Of a DNA stretch of 7,884 bases, positions 1 through 6,235 are shown piece by piece. Source of the DNA: Candidatus Brocadiaceae bacterium (GTDB lineage: Bacteria; Planctomycetota; MHYJ01; JACQXL01; CAKKQI01); NCBI GenBank assembly GCA_919901895.1, contig CAKKQI010000354.1:1-7884 (forward strand), written 5' to 3'. Position 1 is the first letter of the stretch; each line of letters opens with the position of its first letter. Made by a program: the position numbers and the translations under genes. A model generated the notes under the pieces. It was not told the DNA's origin, made no database searches, and saw only the letters and a list, made by a program, of their open reading frames with translations.

Positions 1-222
1 TTCGCGGATCATCCAGATCCCCTGCGGCTTGAAATCTTCATTCACCTCGCCGGGATAGTGGAATTCATAACCATCAATTAATGGGCCTAGTCCATCCACT
101 GCTCGTCGGGTTCTGTCTTCCATACTTTCATTAACTGCTTCCGGCTGATACCCGGCCGGCATAAACCTGGTAGCCAGCGGAGCAAAACCCCAAATGCCGA
201 CGCTGTTTTTGATTCTTGCCAT
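1..222 (-). CDS. TIM-barrel sugar isomerase/epimerase-like protein, N-terminal part (cut by window edge)
   Basis: Reading the minus strand from the ATG at 222, the frame stays open for 74 codons to the window edge. The protein begins MARIKNSVGIWGFAPLATRF and continues through a GLGPLIDGYEFHYPGEVNED stretch. A short beta strand with GIW near the start, then a GYEFHYP strand about 50 residues in, resembles the first two strands of xylose-isomerase-like TIM-barrel proteins (sugar isomerases/epimerases). The metal-binding residues of that family lie further on and are outside the window, so substrate and activity cannot be called. The start is well supported: a strong ribosome binding site (GGAGGTT, 234 to 228) sits 5 nt upstream, and a good promoter precedes it. 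The gene is divergent from lysS, so co-regulation is possible but not shown. Family assignment rests on recalled sequence resemblance and is moderately sure; that it is a real gene is quite sure. Confidence 0.7.
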   Translation of the reverse strand, partial: MARIKNSVGIWGFAPLATRFMPAGYQPEAVNESMEDRTRRAVDGLGPLIDGYEFHYPGEVNEDFKPQGIWMIRE

Positions 223-227
223 TTTCT

Positions 228-234
228 AACCTCC
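228..234 (-). promoter_or_regulatory. Strong Shine-Dalgarno site for the sugar isomerase-like gene
   Basis: Minus-strand GGAGGTT with 5 nt to the ATG at 222. It is one of only two clear Shine-Dalgarno sites in the window and fixes the start of the partial gene. Confidence 0.75.
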
Positions 235-269
235 GATTACACAGATTAAATAATACTGATTATACGGAT

Positions 270-298
270 AGAATATCATAACACTAAACAGTTGTAAA
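270..298 (-). promoter_or_regulatory. Putative sigma70-type promoter for the minus-strand sugar isomerase-like gene
   Basis: On the minus strand, TTTACA (298-293) and TATTCT (275-270) are separated by exactly 17 nt, and a TG one base before the -10 makes an extended -10. Predicted transcription start is near 263, giving a leader of about 40 nt that contains the GGAGG site. A perfect TATAAT lies slightly downstream (264-259) but has no good -35 at the right distance, so it is the second choice. Confidence 0.5.
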
Positions 299-312
299 TT
301 TTTATTAAAATC

Positions 313-341
313 TTTACCTGCCCCGTTTTTTCTGCTATCCT
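313..341 (+). promoter_or_regulatory. Putative sigma70-type promoter for lysS
   Basis: TTTACC (313-318) and TATCCT (336-341) are spaced by 17 nt, with TG at 333-334 forming an extended -10. Transcription would start near 348, so the lysS leader would be only about 20 nt and would begin with the inverted repeat at 346-370. An alternative -10, TATAAA at 354-359, would give an essentially leaderless mRNA but lacks a matching -35. Its -35 lies only 14 nt from that of the divergent minus-strand promoter. Confidence 0.4.
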
Positions 342-345
342 TTAT

Positions 346-370
346 ATAAATTTTATAAAGTAAAATTTAT
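346..370 (+). promoter_or_regulatory. Inverted repeat running into the lysS start codon
   Basis: ATAAATTTT (346-354), a 7-nt loop ATAAAGT, and the exact reverse complement AAAATTTAT (362-370), whose last two bases are the AT of the lysS ATG. The stem is all A-T and so weak as RNA. It closely resembles the inverted repeat at the permease start (1946-1971). There is no Shine-Dalgarno site here. Confidence 0.45.
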
Positions 371-1859
371 GGACAAGCAAAAATCAGACCGGCTGATTAA
401 TTTAGAAGCCATCAAAAAATTAGGGTGGGACCCGTTTGGCCAGCGGTTTGCCTCCGCCCAACCGATAAAATCAGTCCTGACGGCCTACGATCCGGCCCAG
501 GAAGGCAAACCAGCCACGGTGGCCGGCCGGATTATGATCATCCGCCAGCACGGTAAAACCGCTTTCCTGGATATCAAAGATTGGACCGGTAAAGTCCAGG
601 TCTATATCAAAAAAGATAAAATCAGCGAGCCGCTGTTCCAATTATATGAACAACTGGATATGGGCGATATCATCGGCGTTACGGGAGGGGTATTTAAAAC
701 CAAAACCGGCGAAATCACCATCTTTGCCGAGCAGATTACCATCCTGAGCAAAGCCCTCCAGCCCTTACCGGAAAAATGGCACGGGTTAAAAGATGTGGAA
801 CTGCGCTACCGTAAACGCTATCTTGACCTGCTGACCAATGAACCGGTCATGGATACATTTTTAAAACGGGTGCAAATCATTGGTGGCATCCGGTCTTTTT
901 TAAACAACCGCGGTTTTATTGAAGTGGAAACCCCGATGATGCAGCCGATTCCGGGCGGGGCCACGGCCCGGCCGTTTATCACTCACCATAATGCCCTGGA
1001 TATGGACCTTTATCTGCGCGTTGCGCCGGAATTGTATCTCAAGCGGCTGCTGGTCGGCGGAATGGAAAAAGTTTATGAAATTAACCGCAACTTCCGCAAT
1101 GAAGGCATCTCCACACACCACAACCCGGAATTTACGATGTTAGAACTCTATCAGGCCTATGGTGATTATCAGGTAATGATGGATTTAACGGAAGCACTGA
1201 TTACTACGCTGGTCCCGATGCAATCGGGGTCGGATTTGAAAATTAAATATAATGAGGTTGACTTGAACCTGAATTCTCCCTGGCCCAGAAAAACCTATCA
1301 GGAATTATTTCGGCAATATGTCGGGCTAGACTGGTCGGACCAGAACGCCGTTTCGAAAAAAGCGGAATCCCTGCAACTGGACTTCAAGAATAAACCTTAC
1401 GAAACGTTGGCTAATGACGTCTTTGAAAAATTAGTGGAACCGAATTTAACCGGTCCGATTTTTGTCATTGATTACCCCGCGGCCATCTGTCCGCTGACCA
1501 AATCCAAAAAGGATAATCCCGCTGTAGCGGAACGGTTTGAATTATTTATCGCGCAGATGGAAATCGCCAATGCCTTTACCGAATTGAATGACCCGGTTGA
1601 CCAGCGCCGGCGCCTGGAACAGCAGTTAAAAAACCGGGCTGAGGGCGCGGTCAGTCTGGACGAAGATTTTATTACTGCATTAGAACACGGAATGCCCCCG
1701 GCCGGCGGACTGGGTATTGGAATTGACCGCCTGGTAATGATTCTAACCAACAGCGCTTCCATCCGTGATGTAATTCTGTTTCCGACCTTGCGGGAAAAAT
1801 CCCCCGTTCCGCCAGCCCCTGATGGACATCGGGGTTCGGCGGAAACAAAGGGTGGCTAA
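369..1859 (+). CDS. lysS: Lysyl-tRNA synthetase, class II
   Basis: This enzyme charges tRNA(Lys) with lysine using ATP in the cytoplasm. The 496-residue protein has the class II layout: an N-terminal OB-fold anticodon-binding domain (about residues 49-125, with [19 protein letters not shown]), then the catalytic domain. Motif 1 covers [17 protein letters not shown] (182-198). Motif 2 is [13 protein letters not shown] (236-248), carrying the ATP-binding arginines, followed by [10 protein letters not shown]. Motif 3 is [14 protein letters not shown] (446-459). All key motifs are intact. The family normally stops soon after the FPTLR segment (471-475). Here about 20 extra residues follow (ending [19 protein letters not shown]), and these are encoded by a palindromic element at 1807-1844. 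The ATG at 369 fits the usual N-terminus but has no Shine-Dalgarno site; an AT-rich inverted repeat touches it instead. The permease gene follows after 110 nt and may be co-transcribed. Identity is very secure. Confidence 0.97.
   Translation: MDKQKSDRLINLEAIKKLGWDPFGQRFASAQPIKSVLTAYDPAQEGKPATVAGRIMIIRQHGKTAFLDIKDWTGKVQVYIKKDKISEPLFQLYEQLDMGDIIGVTGGVFKTKTGEITIFAEQITILSKALQPLPEKWHGLKDVELRYRKRYLDLLTNEPVMDTFLKRVQIIGGIRSFLNNRGFIEVETPMMQPIPGGATARPFITHHNALDMDLYLRVAPELYLKRLLVGGMEKVYEINRNFRNEGISTHHNPEFTMLELYQAYGDYQVMMDLTEALITTLVPMQSGSDLKIKYNEVDLNLNSPWPRKTYQELFRQYVGLDWSDQNAVSKKAESLQLDFKNKPYETLANDVFEKLVEPNLTGPIFVIDYPAAICPLTKSKKDNPAVAERFELFIAQMEIANAFTELNDPVDQRRRLEQQLKNRAEGAVSLDEDFITALEHGMPPAGGLGIGIDRLVMILTNSASIRDVILFPTLREKSPVPPAPDGHRGSAETKGG
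1807..1844. repeat. Palindromic element inside the 3' end of lysS
   Basis: The outer arms TTCCGCC (1807-1813) and GGCGGAA (1838-1844) are perfectly complementary. Inside them CCCCTGAT (1816-1823) pairs with ATCGGGG (1828-1834), with one bulged T and a GGAC loop. The element is read in frame as part of the lysS tail beyond the normal end of the protein. Its TTCCGCC/GGCGGAA arms resemble the core of the palindrome at 7198-7212. Confidence 0.65.
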
Positions 1860-1935
1860 GGGGGTTCTCTAATCATCCTTACCAAAGGTGGACTAAACTT
1901 GTCTCGCCCAAAGCGGGAGGGGGTTATTAAAATCC
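1860..1935. repeat. Degenerate repeat-like spacer between lysS and the permease gene
   Basis: This short spacer is flanked by a direct repeat, GGGGGTT at 1860-1866 and again at 1919-1925. Between them two related cores occur: one around 1879-1892 (CTTACCAAAGGTGGA-like) and one around 1903-1918 (CTCGCCCAAAGCGGGA-like). No protein-coding potential or clear terminator is visible. It may be the decayed remains of a small mobile repeat joined to the lysS-tail palindrome; this is tentative. Confidence 0.3.
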
Positions 1936-1945
1936 TCATCGGCGA

Positions 1946-1971
1946 ATAAATTTTTCGTCCGAAAAATTTAT
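1946..1971 (+). promoter_or_regulatory. Perfect inverted repeat covering the permease start codon
   Basis: ATAAATTTTTCG (1946-1957) and its exact reverse complement CGAAAAATTTAT (1960-1971) are separated by only two bases, TC. As RNA it could form an 11-bp stem closed by a GUCC tetraloop. The last two bases are the AT of the permease ATG (1970-1972), so a folded RNA would hide the start codon. No Shine-Dalgarno site lies nearby. Confidence 0.7.
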
Positions 1972-3163
1972 GTATAAACTCTTTCTGGCCTGGCGTTATC
2001 TGGTTTCCCGGCGGATAATTTATTTTTCCATTGCCGGCATTGCGGTCGGCGTGATGGTACTGATTGTCGTCACCTCGGTCATGGGCGGGTTTGTCCGGGA
2101 TGTCCGGGCCCGCATCCGGGGCGCCTCGGCTCATCTGACTATCACCCGCCCGGGCGGTTTTTTTATCACCGATTACGACGAAATTATCCGGCAGGTAGAA
2201 AAAACATCGCCTCATATTATCGGCTGTTCACCCCGGCTGGAATGGGGCTCCCTGAACCGGAACATTGACTTCGTTCAACTCATCGGAATTGATTTACCGG
2301 CTGAAATTAAAACTACTTCCATCCTTGATAAAAATTATAATTTTGAACCGAAAGAAGACGCCTCGCCCGCCATTATCAGCAGTAAACTTCTTTTATCCGG
2401 TTGGCTTGACCAGGATTTTAACCTTTTTTCCTTATCGTTCGGCAGCATTGTTCCGGCCCCGAGCAAGAAAAAATTTTTTGTAGTCGGAACTTTTACTCCC
2501 GGTTTACCCGAGTATGACCGGAACATTTATGTTCCGCTTAGAACGGTTCAATTATTGGCCGGGGTCAAGGGAGTAAATAAAATCTGCATTGCCCTGGATA
2601 ATTACCAATACGCCGACGAAGTAAAAGAAGAAATTAGTCGCGCCTTAAATAACCGCCGGGACCTTTTTATTCATACCTGGGAACAAGAAAAGGCCTCATT
2701 TTTAACGGCCGTTAAAGTTGAAAAAAATTTACAGGGCATTATCCTTTTCTTTATTGTCCTGGTCGCCGGTTTTAATATCCTGGCGATGTTAACGATGCGG
2801 GTGGTGGAAAAAACCCGGGACATCGGTATTTTAAAAGCCCTAGGGGCGACTAAAGGCGGGATAAAGGTATTATTTTTATATCAGGGACTGATAATTTCAA
2901 CCCTGGGTGCTTTGCTGGGGTTAGCGGCCGGTATCCTGGTAACTCATAATTTAAATGGGATTAACAATTTATTATACCGGCTGACCGGTAAAGAATTTTT
3001 CCCGCGCGATATTTATCTGCTTGATAAAATCCCTTCGGAAATAGACCCGTTAACGGTCGCAATCATTATTGTATCTTCTATTTTTTTGAGTATAATTTTC
3101 AGTCTTTATCCGGCCTCAAGGGCTGGTAAATTAGACCCGGTGGAAGCATTGCGTTATGAATAA
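1970..3163 (+). CDS. LolC/LolE-type lipoprotein-releasing ABC transporter permease
   Basis: This is an inner-membrane permease of the FtsX/MacB superfamily, very probably the membrane half of a Lol system that extracts outer-membrane-bound lipoproteins. The 397-residue length matches LolC/LolE. The start MYKLFLAWRYLVSRRIIYFS leads straight into TM1 (about 16-40, with SIAGIAVGVMVLIVVTSVMGGF), as in that family. A large periplasmic domain follows (about 41-255). TM2 (256-277), TM3 (302-326) and TM4 (361-381) complete the 1+3 topology. VEKTRDIGILKALGAT (279-294) is the conserved cytoplasmic coupling segment that contacts the ATPase, and the C-terminus PASRAGKLDPVEALRYE is typical. Only one permease is present, so it would act as a homodimer or with a partner encoded elsewhere. 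It overlaps the ATPase gene by 8 nt. No Shine-Dalgarno site precedes it; a perfect inverted repeat covers the ATG. MacB-like export of another substrate is a less likely alternative. Confidence 0.9.
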   Translation: MYKLFLAWRYLVSRRIIYFSIAGIAVGVMVLIVVTSVMGGFVRDVRARIRGASAHLTITRPGGFFITDYDEIIRQVEKTSPHIIGCSPRLEWGSLNRNIDFVQLIGIDLPAEIKTTSILDKNYNFEPKEDASPAIISSKLLLSGWLDQDFNLFSLSFGSIVPAPSKKKFFVVGTFTPGLPEYDRNIYVPLRTVQLLAGVKGVNKICIALDNYQYADEVKEEISRALNNRRDLFIHTWEQEKASFLTAVKVEKNLQGIILFFIVLVAGFNILAMLTMRVVEKTRDIGILKALGATKGGIKVLFLYQGLIISTLGALLGLAAGILVTHNLNGINNLLYRLTGKEFFPRDIYLLDKIPSEIDPLTVAIIIVSSIFLSIIFSLYPASRAGKLDPVEALRYE

Positions 3164-3857
3164 TTCAGAAATGCCTATTATCAGCGTCCGGGGAATCATT
3201 AAAAATTTTCCCAGCGGTTCGGCGGTATTACAGGTTTTAAAAAACATCTCGCTGGAAGTCAAAAAAGGCGAAATTCTTTCTATTATCGGACCTTCCGGCG
3301 CCGGCAAAAGCACGCTGCTTCATATCCTGGGTTTGCTGGATTATGCCACCGGCGGACAAGTTTTTTTTAAAGAACGTGATATAGAAAAACTTTCCCACCA
3401 GGAACAGGCGCAGATCAGAAATACCACCTTCGGTTTTGTCTTCCAATTTTATTATTTAATCCCGGAACTCACCACCCTGGAAAATATAATTCTTCCCTAC
3501 ACGATTACCTATTCTTGGTTGAGGTGGTGGAAACATAAAAATGAAGTCGTGGCCAGAGCGCGGGATCTGGCCACTAAACTCGGTTTAAGCGAACGGCTCC
3601 ATCATAAACCGGGCCAACTTTCCGGCGGCGAGAAACAGCGGGTCGCCATTGCCCGGGCTTTAATCCATAATCCGGAAATAGTCTTCTGTGACGAACCAAC
3701 CGGTAACCTGGACAAGGCCGCCAACATGGAAATCCAGGAACTAATCTTAAAACTGAATGCCGAATCCGGCAAAACGTTTATCATCGTTACCCATGACGAA
3801 ACTATTGCCCAAAAAGCCCACCGGGTAATAAAGTTGTTGGACGGACAGATAATATAG
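3156..3857 (+). CDS. lolD: LolD-type ABC transporter ATP-binding protein
   Basis: This is the ATPase that would power the adjacent permease in lipoprotein release from the inner membrane. All nucleotide-binding motifs are intact in 233 residues, the usual LolD length: Walker A GPSGAGKST (45-53), Q-loop glutamine 97 in FVFQFYYL, signature LSGGEKQR (155-162), Walker B IVFCDEP with catalytic Glu180, D-loop GNLD (183-186) and H-loop His213 (VTHD). The FVFQFYYLIPELTTLENI stretch matches the LolD/MacB subfamily, where a similar FQFHHLLPEFTALENV-like sequence is usual. A 12-residue basic and aromatic segment, YSWLRWWKHKNE (119-130), sits in the helical domain. The ATG lies inside the end of the permease gene (8-nt overlap), which indicates translational coupling. 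A weak GGTGGAAG sits about 9 nt upstream. The next gene, nadB, begins 3 nt after the stop. ATPase identity is certain; the Lol assignment rests mainly on the paired permease. Confidence 0.93.
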   Translation: MNNSEMPIISVRGIIKNFPSGSAVLQVLKNISLEVKKGEILSIIGPSGAGKSTLLHILGLLDYATGGQVFFKERDIEKLSHQEQAQIRNTTFGFVFQFYYLIPELTTLENIILPYTITYSWLRWWKHKNEVVARARDLATKLGLSERLHHKPGQLSGGEKQRVAIARALIHNPEIVFCDEPTGNLDKAANMEIQELILKLNAESGKTFIIVTHDETIAQKAHRVIKLLDGQII

Positions 3858-3860
3858 AAA

Positions 3861-5522
3861 ATGAACCACTATTGTAAATCACCTCGCTATTTAATTTCTT
3901 TTAACAGTAAAAAACTCGGTGTCTTTAAAACGCCGGTGCTGATAATTGGCAGCGGGATTGCCGGCTTGCGGGCAGCCCTGGAAGCCGCCCGGTCCGGTCC
4001 GGTCATCCTTATTACCAAAAGTAATATCAACGAAAGTAATACTTTTTATGCCCAGGGAGGCATCGCCGGCCATATCAATAACCCGGCGCTCGTCAACTCC
4101 CATATTAAAGATACCATCCAGGCCGGACAAGGTTTGAGCAACCCGGCGACAGTTAAATTTTTGATTCCAAAAAGTATCCCGCTGATCAAAGAACTCATCA
4201 GGTGGGGACTTCATTTTGACGGAAAGGGAAATCATCCGGGTAGGCTAAGGCTTGACCTGGCCCACGAAGGCGGGCATAGTCATCCCCGGATTCTTCACGC
4301 CGGCGGCGATAATACCGGCTTAAACATTGTCAATACGCTGGTTGCGAAAGTTCGGAATACCCCGCAGATAAAAATAATGGAGTATCAAATCGCCCTTGAC
4401 CTGTTAACGATAAAAATTTCCGGTTCGCACGAAACATTTTGTGTCGGCGCTTTAGTCTATGATAACACTTCCGGTGAAATTAAAGTTCTTCAATCAAAAA
4501 AAACGATCTTGGCCACCGGCGGGCTCGGGCAGATTTACCGCGAAACTACCAACCCGGAACTCGCTACCGGCGATGGGATTGCTCTGGCCTACCGGGCGGG
4601 TGCGGTCCTGCAGGATTTAGAGTTCATCCAGTTTCATCCCACGGCTTTTTATGTCGCCGGAGCCAGCCGGACTTTAATTTCGGAAACGGTCCGCGGGGCC
4701 GGCGGTCTCCTGCGCGATAATAACGGCTTCCGTTTTATGCCTGATTATCATCCCCGGGCCGAACTGGCCCCGCGCGATGTCGTCGCCCGGAGTATTATTA
4801 ACCAAATGAAATTAACTAACGACACCAGTATTTATCTTGATTTAACCCATCTTGATACCGTTTATATCCGTAAACGTTTTCCCGGACTGGACCGGTTATG
4901 TAAAAATTTTGATATTGATATTACCAAAGATTTCATCCCGGTTCGTCCCAGCGCCCATTACCTGATTGGCGGTATTAAAATAAACCGCCGGTGTGAAACC
5001 AACCTTAAAAATCTTTATGCAGCCGGCGAGGTCGCCGCTTCGGGTTTCCACGGAGCCAACCGGTTGGGCAGTAATTCCCTTCTGGAAGGGTTGGTGCTCG
5101 GACAGCTGGCCGGTGCTTCGGCCGGGAAAATCATTTCTAAAAAAGGATTCCCTGAATTAAACATACACTCCTCCTTTAAATCAGACCAATCTCTGTCCCG
5201 GCTGGGAATAACCGGTCCGATCCGTCAAATAGATATTATTGACGTCAAAAACTCATTACGAAGTTTAATGTGGCGCGAAGTCGGGTTAAACCGCACCGCG
5301 GCGGGGTTGCAAGAAGCGCTGAAAAAAATAAATTTCTGGTGCGGTTATATTATGGATAAAAAATTTACCGAACCGTCCGGCTGGGAACTTCAGAATATGT
5401 TAACCGTCGCCGGATTGGTGACCACCGCCGCCTTAAAAAGAACCGAATCACGCGGGGTTCATTACCGCAGCGATTTTCCCGAAACTGATAATAAAAATTT
5501 CCAGAGGAAATTTTCATGCTGA
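3861..5522 (+). CDS. nadB: L-aspartate oxidase
   Basis: This FAD enzyme oxidises L-aspartate to iminoaspartate, the first step of de novo NAD synthesis, normally for NadA to condense with dihydroxyacetone phosphate. The 553-residue protein is of family length. The FAD dinucleotide site is [11 protein letters not shown] (26-36). Other flavin and active-site landmarks of the succinate dehydrogenase/aspartate oxidase family follow: FYAQGGIAG (62-70), [11 protein letters not shown] (136-146, active-site Glu136), QFHPT (257-261, His259), LAPRDVVAR (302-310, Arg305), SAHYLIGGI (364-372, His366), [13 protein letters not shown] (398-410, Arg401) and the C-terminal [12 protein letters not shown] (529-540). 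All five residues expected from E. coli NadB (Glu121, His244, Arg290, His351, Arg386) are present. The N-terminus ([12 protein letters not shown] before the FAD motif) resembles non-enteric NadB proteins and supports the ATG at 3861. There is no real Shine-Dalgarno site, and translation is probably coupled to lolD 3 nt upstream. No nadA or nadC is in view. Confidence 0.96.
   Translation: MNHYCKSPRYLISFNSKKLGVFKTPVLIIGSGIAGLRAALEAARSGPVILITKSNINESNTFYAQGGIAGHINNPALVNSHIKDTIQAGQGLSNPATVKFLIPKSIPLIKELIRWGLHFDGKGNHPGRLRLDLAHEGGHSHPRILHAGGDNTGLNIVNTLVAKVRNTPQIKIMEYQIALDLLTIKISGSHETFCVGALVYDNTSGEIKVLQSKKTILATGGLGQIYRETTNPELATGDGIALAYRAGAVLQDLEFIQFHPTAFYVAGASRTLISETVRGAGGLLRDNNGFRFMPDYHPRAELAPRDVVARSIINQMKLTNDTSIYLDLTHLDTVYIRKRFPGLDRLCKNFDIDITKDFIPVRPSAHYLIGGIKINRRCETNLKNLYAAGEVAASGFHGANRLGSNSLLEGLVLGQLAGASAGKIISKKGFPELNIHSSFKSDQSLSRLGITGPIRQIDIIDVKNSLRSLMWREVGLNRTAAGLQEALKKINFWCGYIMDKKFTEPSGWELQNMLTVAGLVTTAALKRTESRGVHYRSDFPETDNKNFQRKFSC
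5494..5514 (+). promoter_or_regulatory. Inverted repeat enclosing the trmD ribosome binding site
   Basis: AAAATTTCC (5494-5502), loop AGA, and the exact reverse complement GGAAATTTT (5506-5514). It lies in the last codons of nadB and ends one base before the trmD ATG. The stem and loop would hide the Shine-Dalgarno AGAGGA. Ribosomes finishing nadB would unfold it, so a simple reading is translational coupling of trmD to nadB. Confidence 0.6.
5503..5508 (+). promoter_or_regulatory. Shine-Dalgarno site of trmD
   Basis: AGAGGA with 7 nt to the ATG at 5516. It supports this start and lies within the nadB coding end. It is the only strong Shine-Dalgarno site on the plus strand of the window. Confidence 0.7.
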
Positions 5523-6172
5523 TTGATATCATTACTATTTTTCCCGAAATGTTCACCGGTTTTATCAGCGAAAGTATTATTCACCGAGCCTTAGAAAATA
5601 ATCTCGTCACGATTAATATTCATAACCTGCGCGATGATACTACCGATAAACATAAAAAAGTTGACGACCGGCCTTACGGCGGCGGGCCGGGAATGATTTT
5701 AACACCCGAACCGGTTTTTCGGGCCGTTGAAGGTTTAGCCAAAAAATATTCCAGCCCGACTTATAAAATCCTTTTAACACCCCAGGGCAAACGGTTCACG
5801 CAAACAAAAGCCCGGCAACTGGCCGGAGAAAAGAATTTATTGCTTCTCTGCGGACATTACGAAGGGTTTGATGAAAGAATCAGACAGGGATTTCAGTGGG
5901 ATGAAATATCAATCGGAGACTATGTTTTAACCGGCGGCGAAGTGCCGGCGATGGTGGTAATGGATGCGGTCATCCGGTTAATCCCCGGCGTACTGGGCAA
6001 TCCGGATTCGGCCGAAGACGAATCATTCTCAAACGGTTCGGATGAATTAGAATATCCTCAATACACCCGGCCGCCGGAGTTTCGCGGGATGAAGGTTCCG
6101 GATATCCTTCTTTCCGGCCATCATCAGGCCATCAAAAAATGGCGGCAGGGACAAAAAAAGACTCGTTCGTAA
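5516..6172 (+). CDS. trmD: tRNA (guanine(37)-N1)-methyltransferase
   Basis: TrmD methylates N1 of G37 next to the anticodon with S-adenosylmethionine and so guards against +1 frameshifting. It is a SPOUT (knotted) methyltransferase that works as a dimer. The protein shows the family signatures in order: N-terminal [11 protein letters not shown] (3-13), [12 protein letters not shown] (50-61), [11 protein letters not shown] (86-96), [14 protein letters not shown] (109-122), [19 protein letters not shown] (132-150), RLIPGVLG (154-161) and [21 protein letters not shown] (178-198). The catalytic acid position is Glu179 rather than Asp, as I recall for many Gram-positive TrmDs. At 218 residues it stops just after [12 protein letters not shown], some 8-20 residues short of many homologues, which continue with an RRPDLL-like tail. 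The ATG overlaps the end of nadB by 7 nt and has a good Shine-Dalgarno site. The usual rpsP-rimM-trmD-rplS setting is absent. Confidence 0.95.
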   Translation: MLIDIITIFPEMFTGFISESIIHRALENNLVTINIHNLRDDTTDKHKKVDDRPYGGGPGMILTPEPVFRAVEGLAKKYSSPTYKILLTPQGKRFTQTKARQLAGEKNLLLLCGHYEGFDERIRQGFQWDEISIGDYVLTGGEVPAMVVMDAVIRLIPGVLGNPDSAEDESFSNGSDELEYPQYTRPPEFRGMKVPDILLSGHHQAIKKWRQGQKKTRS

Positions 6173-6197
6173 CCTGTTGTTCTTCGTCTGTTTTTCC

Positions 6198-6226
6198 TTG
6201 CGTTTACCCAATGTTTTAAGTATTAT
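6198..6226 (+). promoter_or_regulatory. Putative promoter for the exported-protein gene at 6236
   Basis: TTGCGT (6198-6203) and TATTAT (6221-6226) are spaced by exactly 17 nt. Transcription would start near 6233, only about 3 nt before the ATG at 6236. The mRNA would then be essentially leaderless, in keeping with the lack of any Shine-Dalgarno site. Confidence 0.4.
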
Positions 6227-6235
6227 TATTTTATT

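Noticed and set aside
1856..2215. Minus-strand open frame of 119 codons
   Set aside because: It lies opposite the permease start, where the plus frame has clear Lol-type signature sequence. The translated product has no recognisable domain and is an antisense shadow.
3891..4235. Minus-strand open frame of 114 codons
   Set aside because: It is fully antisense to nadB, whose FAD and active-site motifs fix the real frame. No ribosome binding site or domain was seen.
6152..6235. Frameshift in the A-run near the end of trmD hiding a longer C-terminus
   Set aside because: Reading on in either other frame did not give the expected RRPDLL-like tail, so a naturally short end is the simpler reading.
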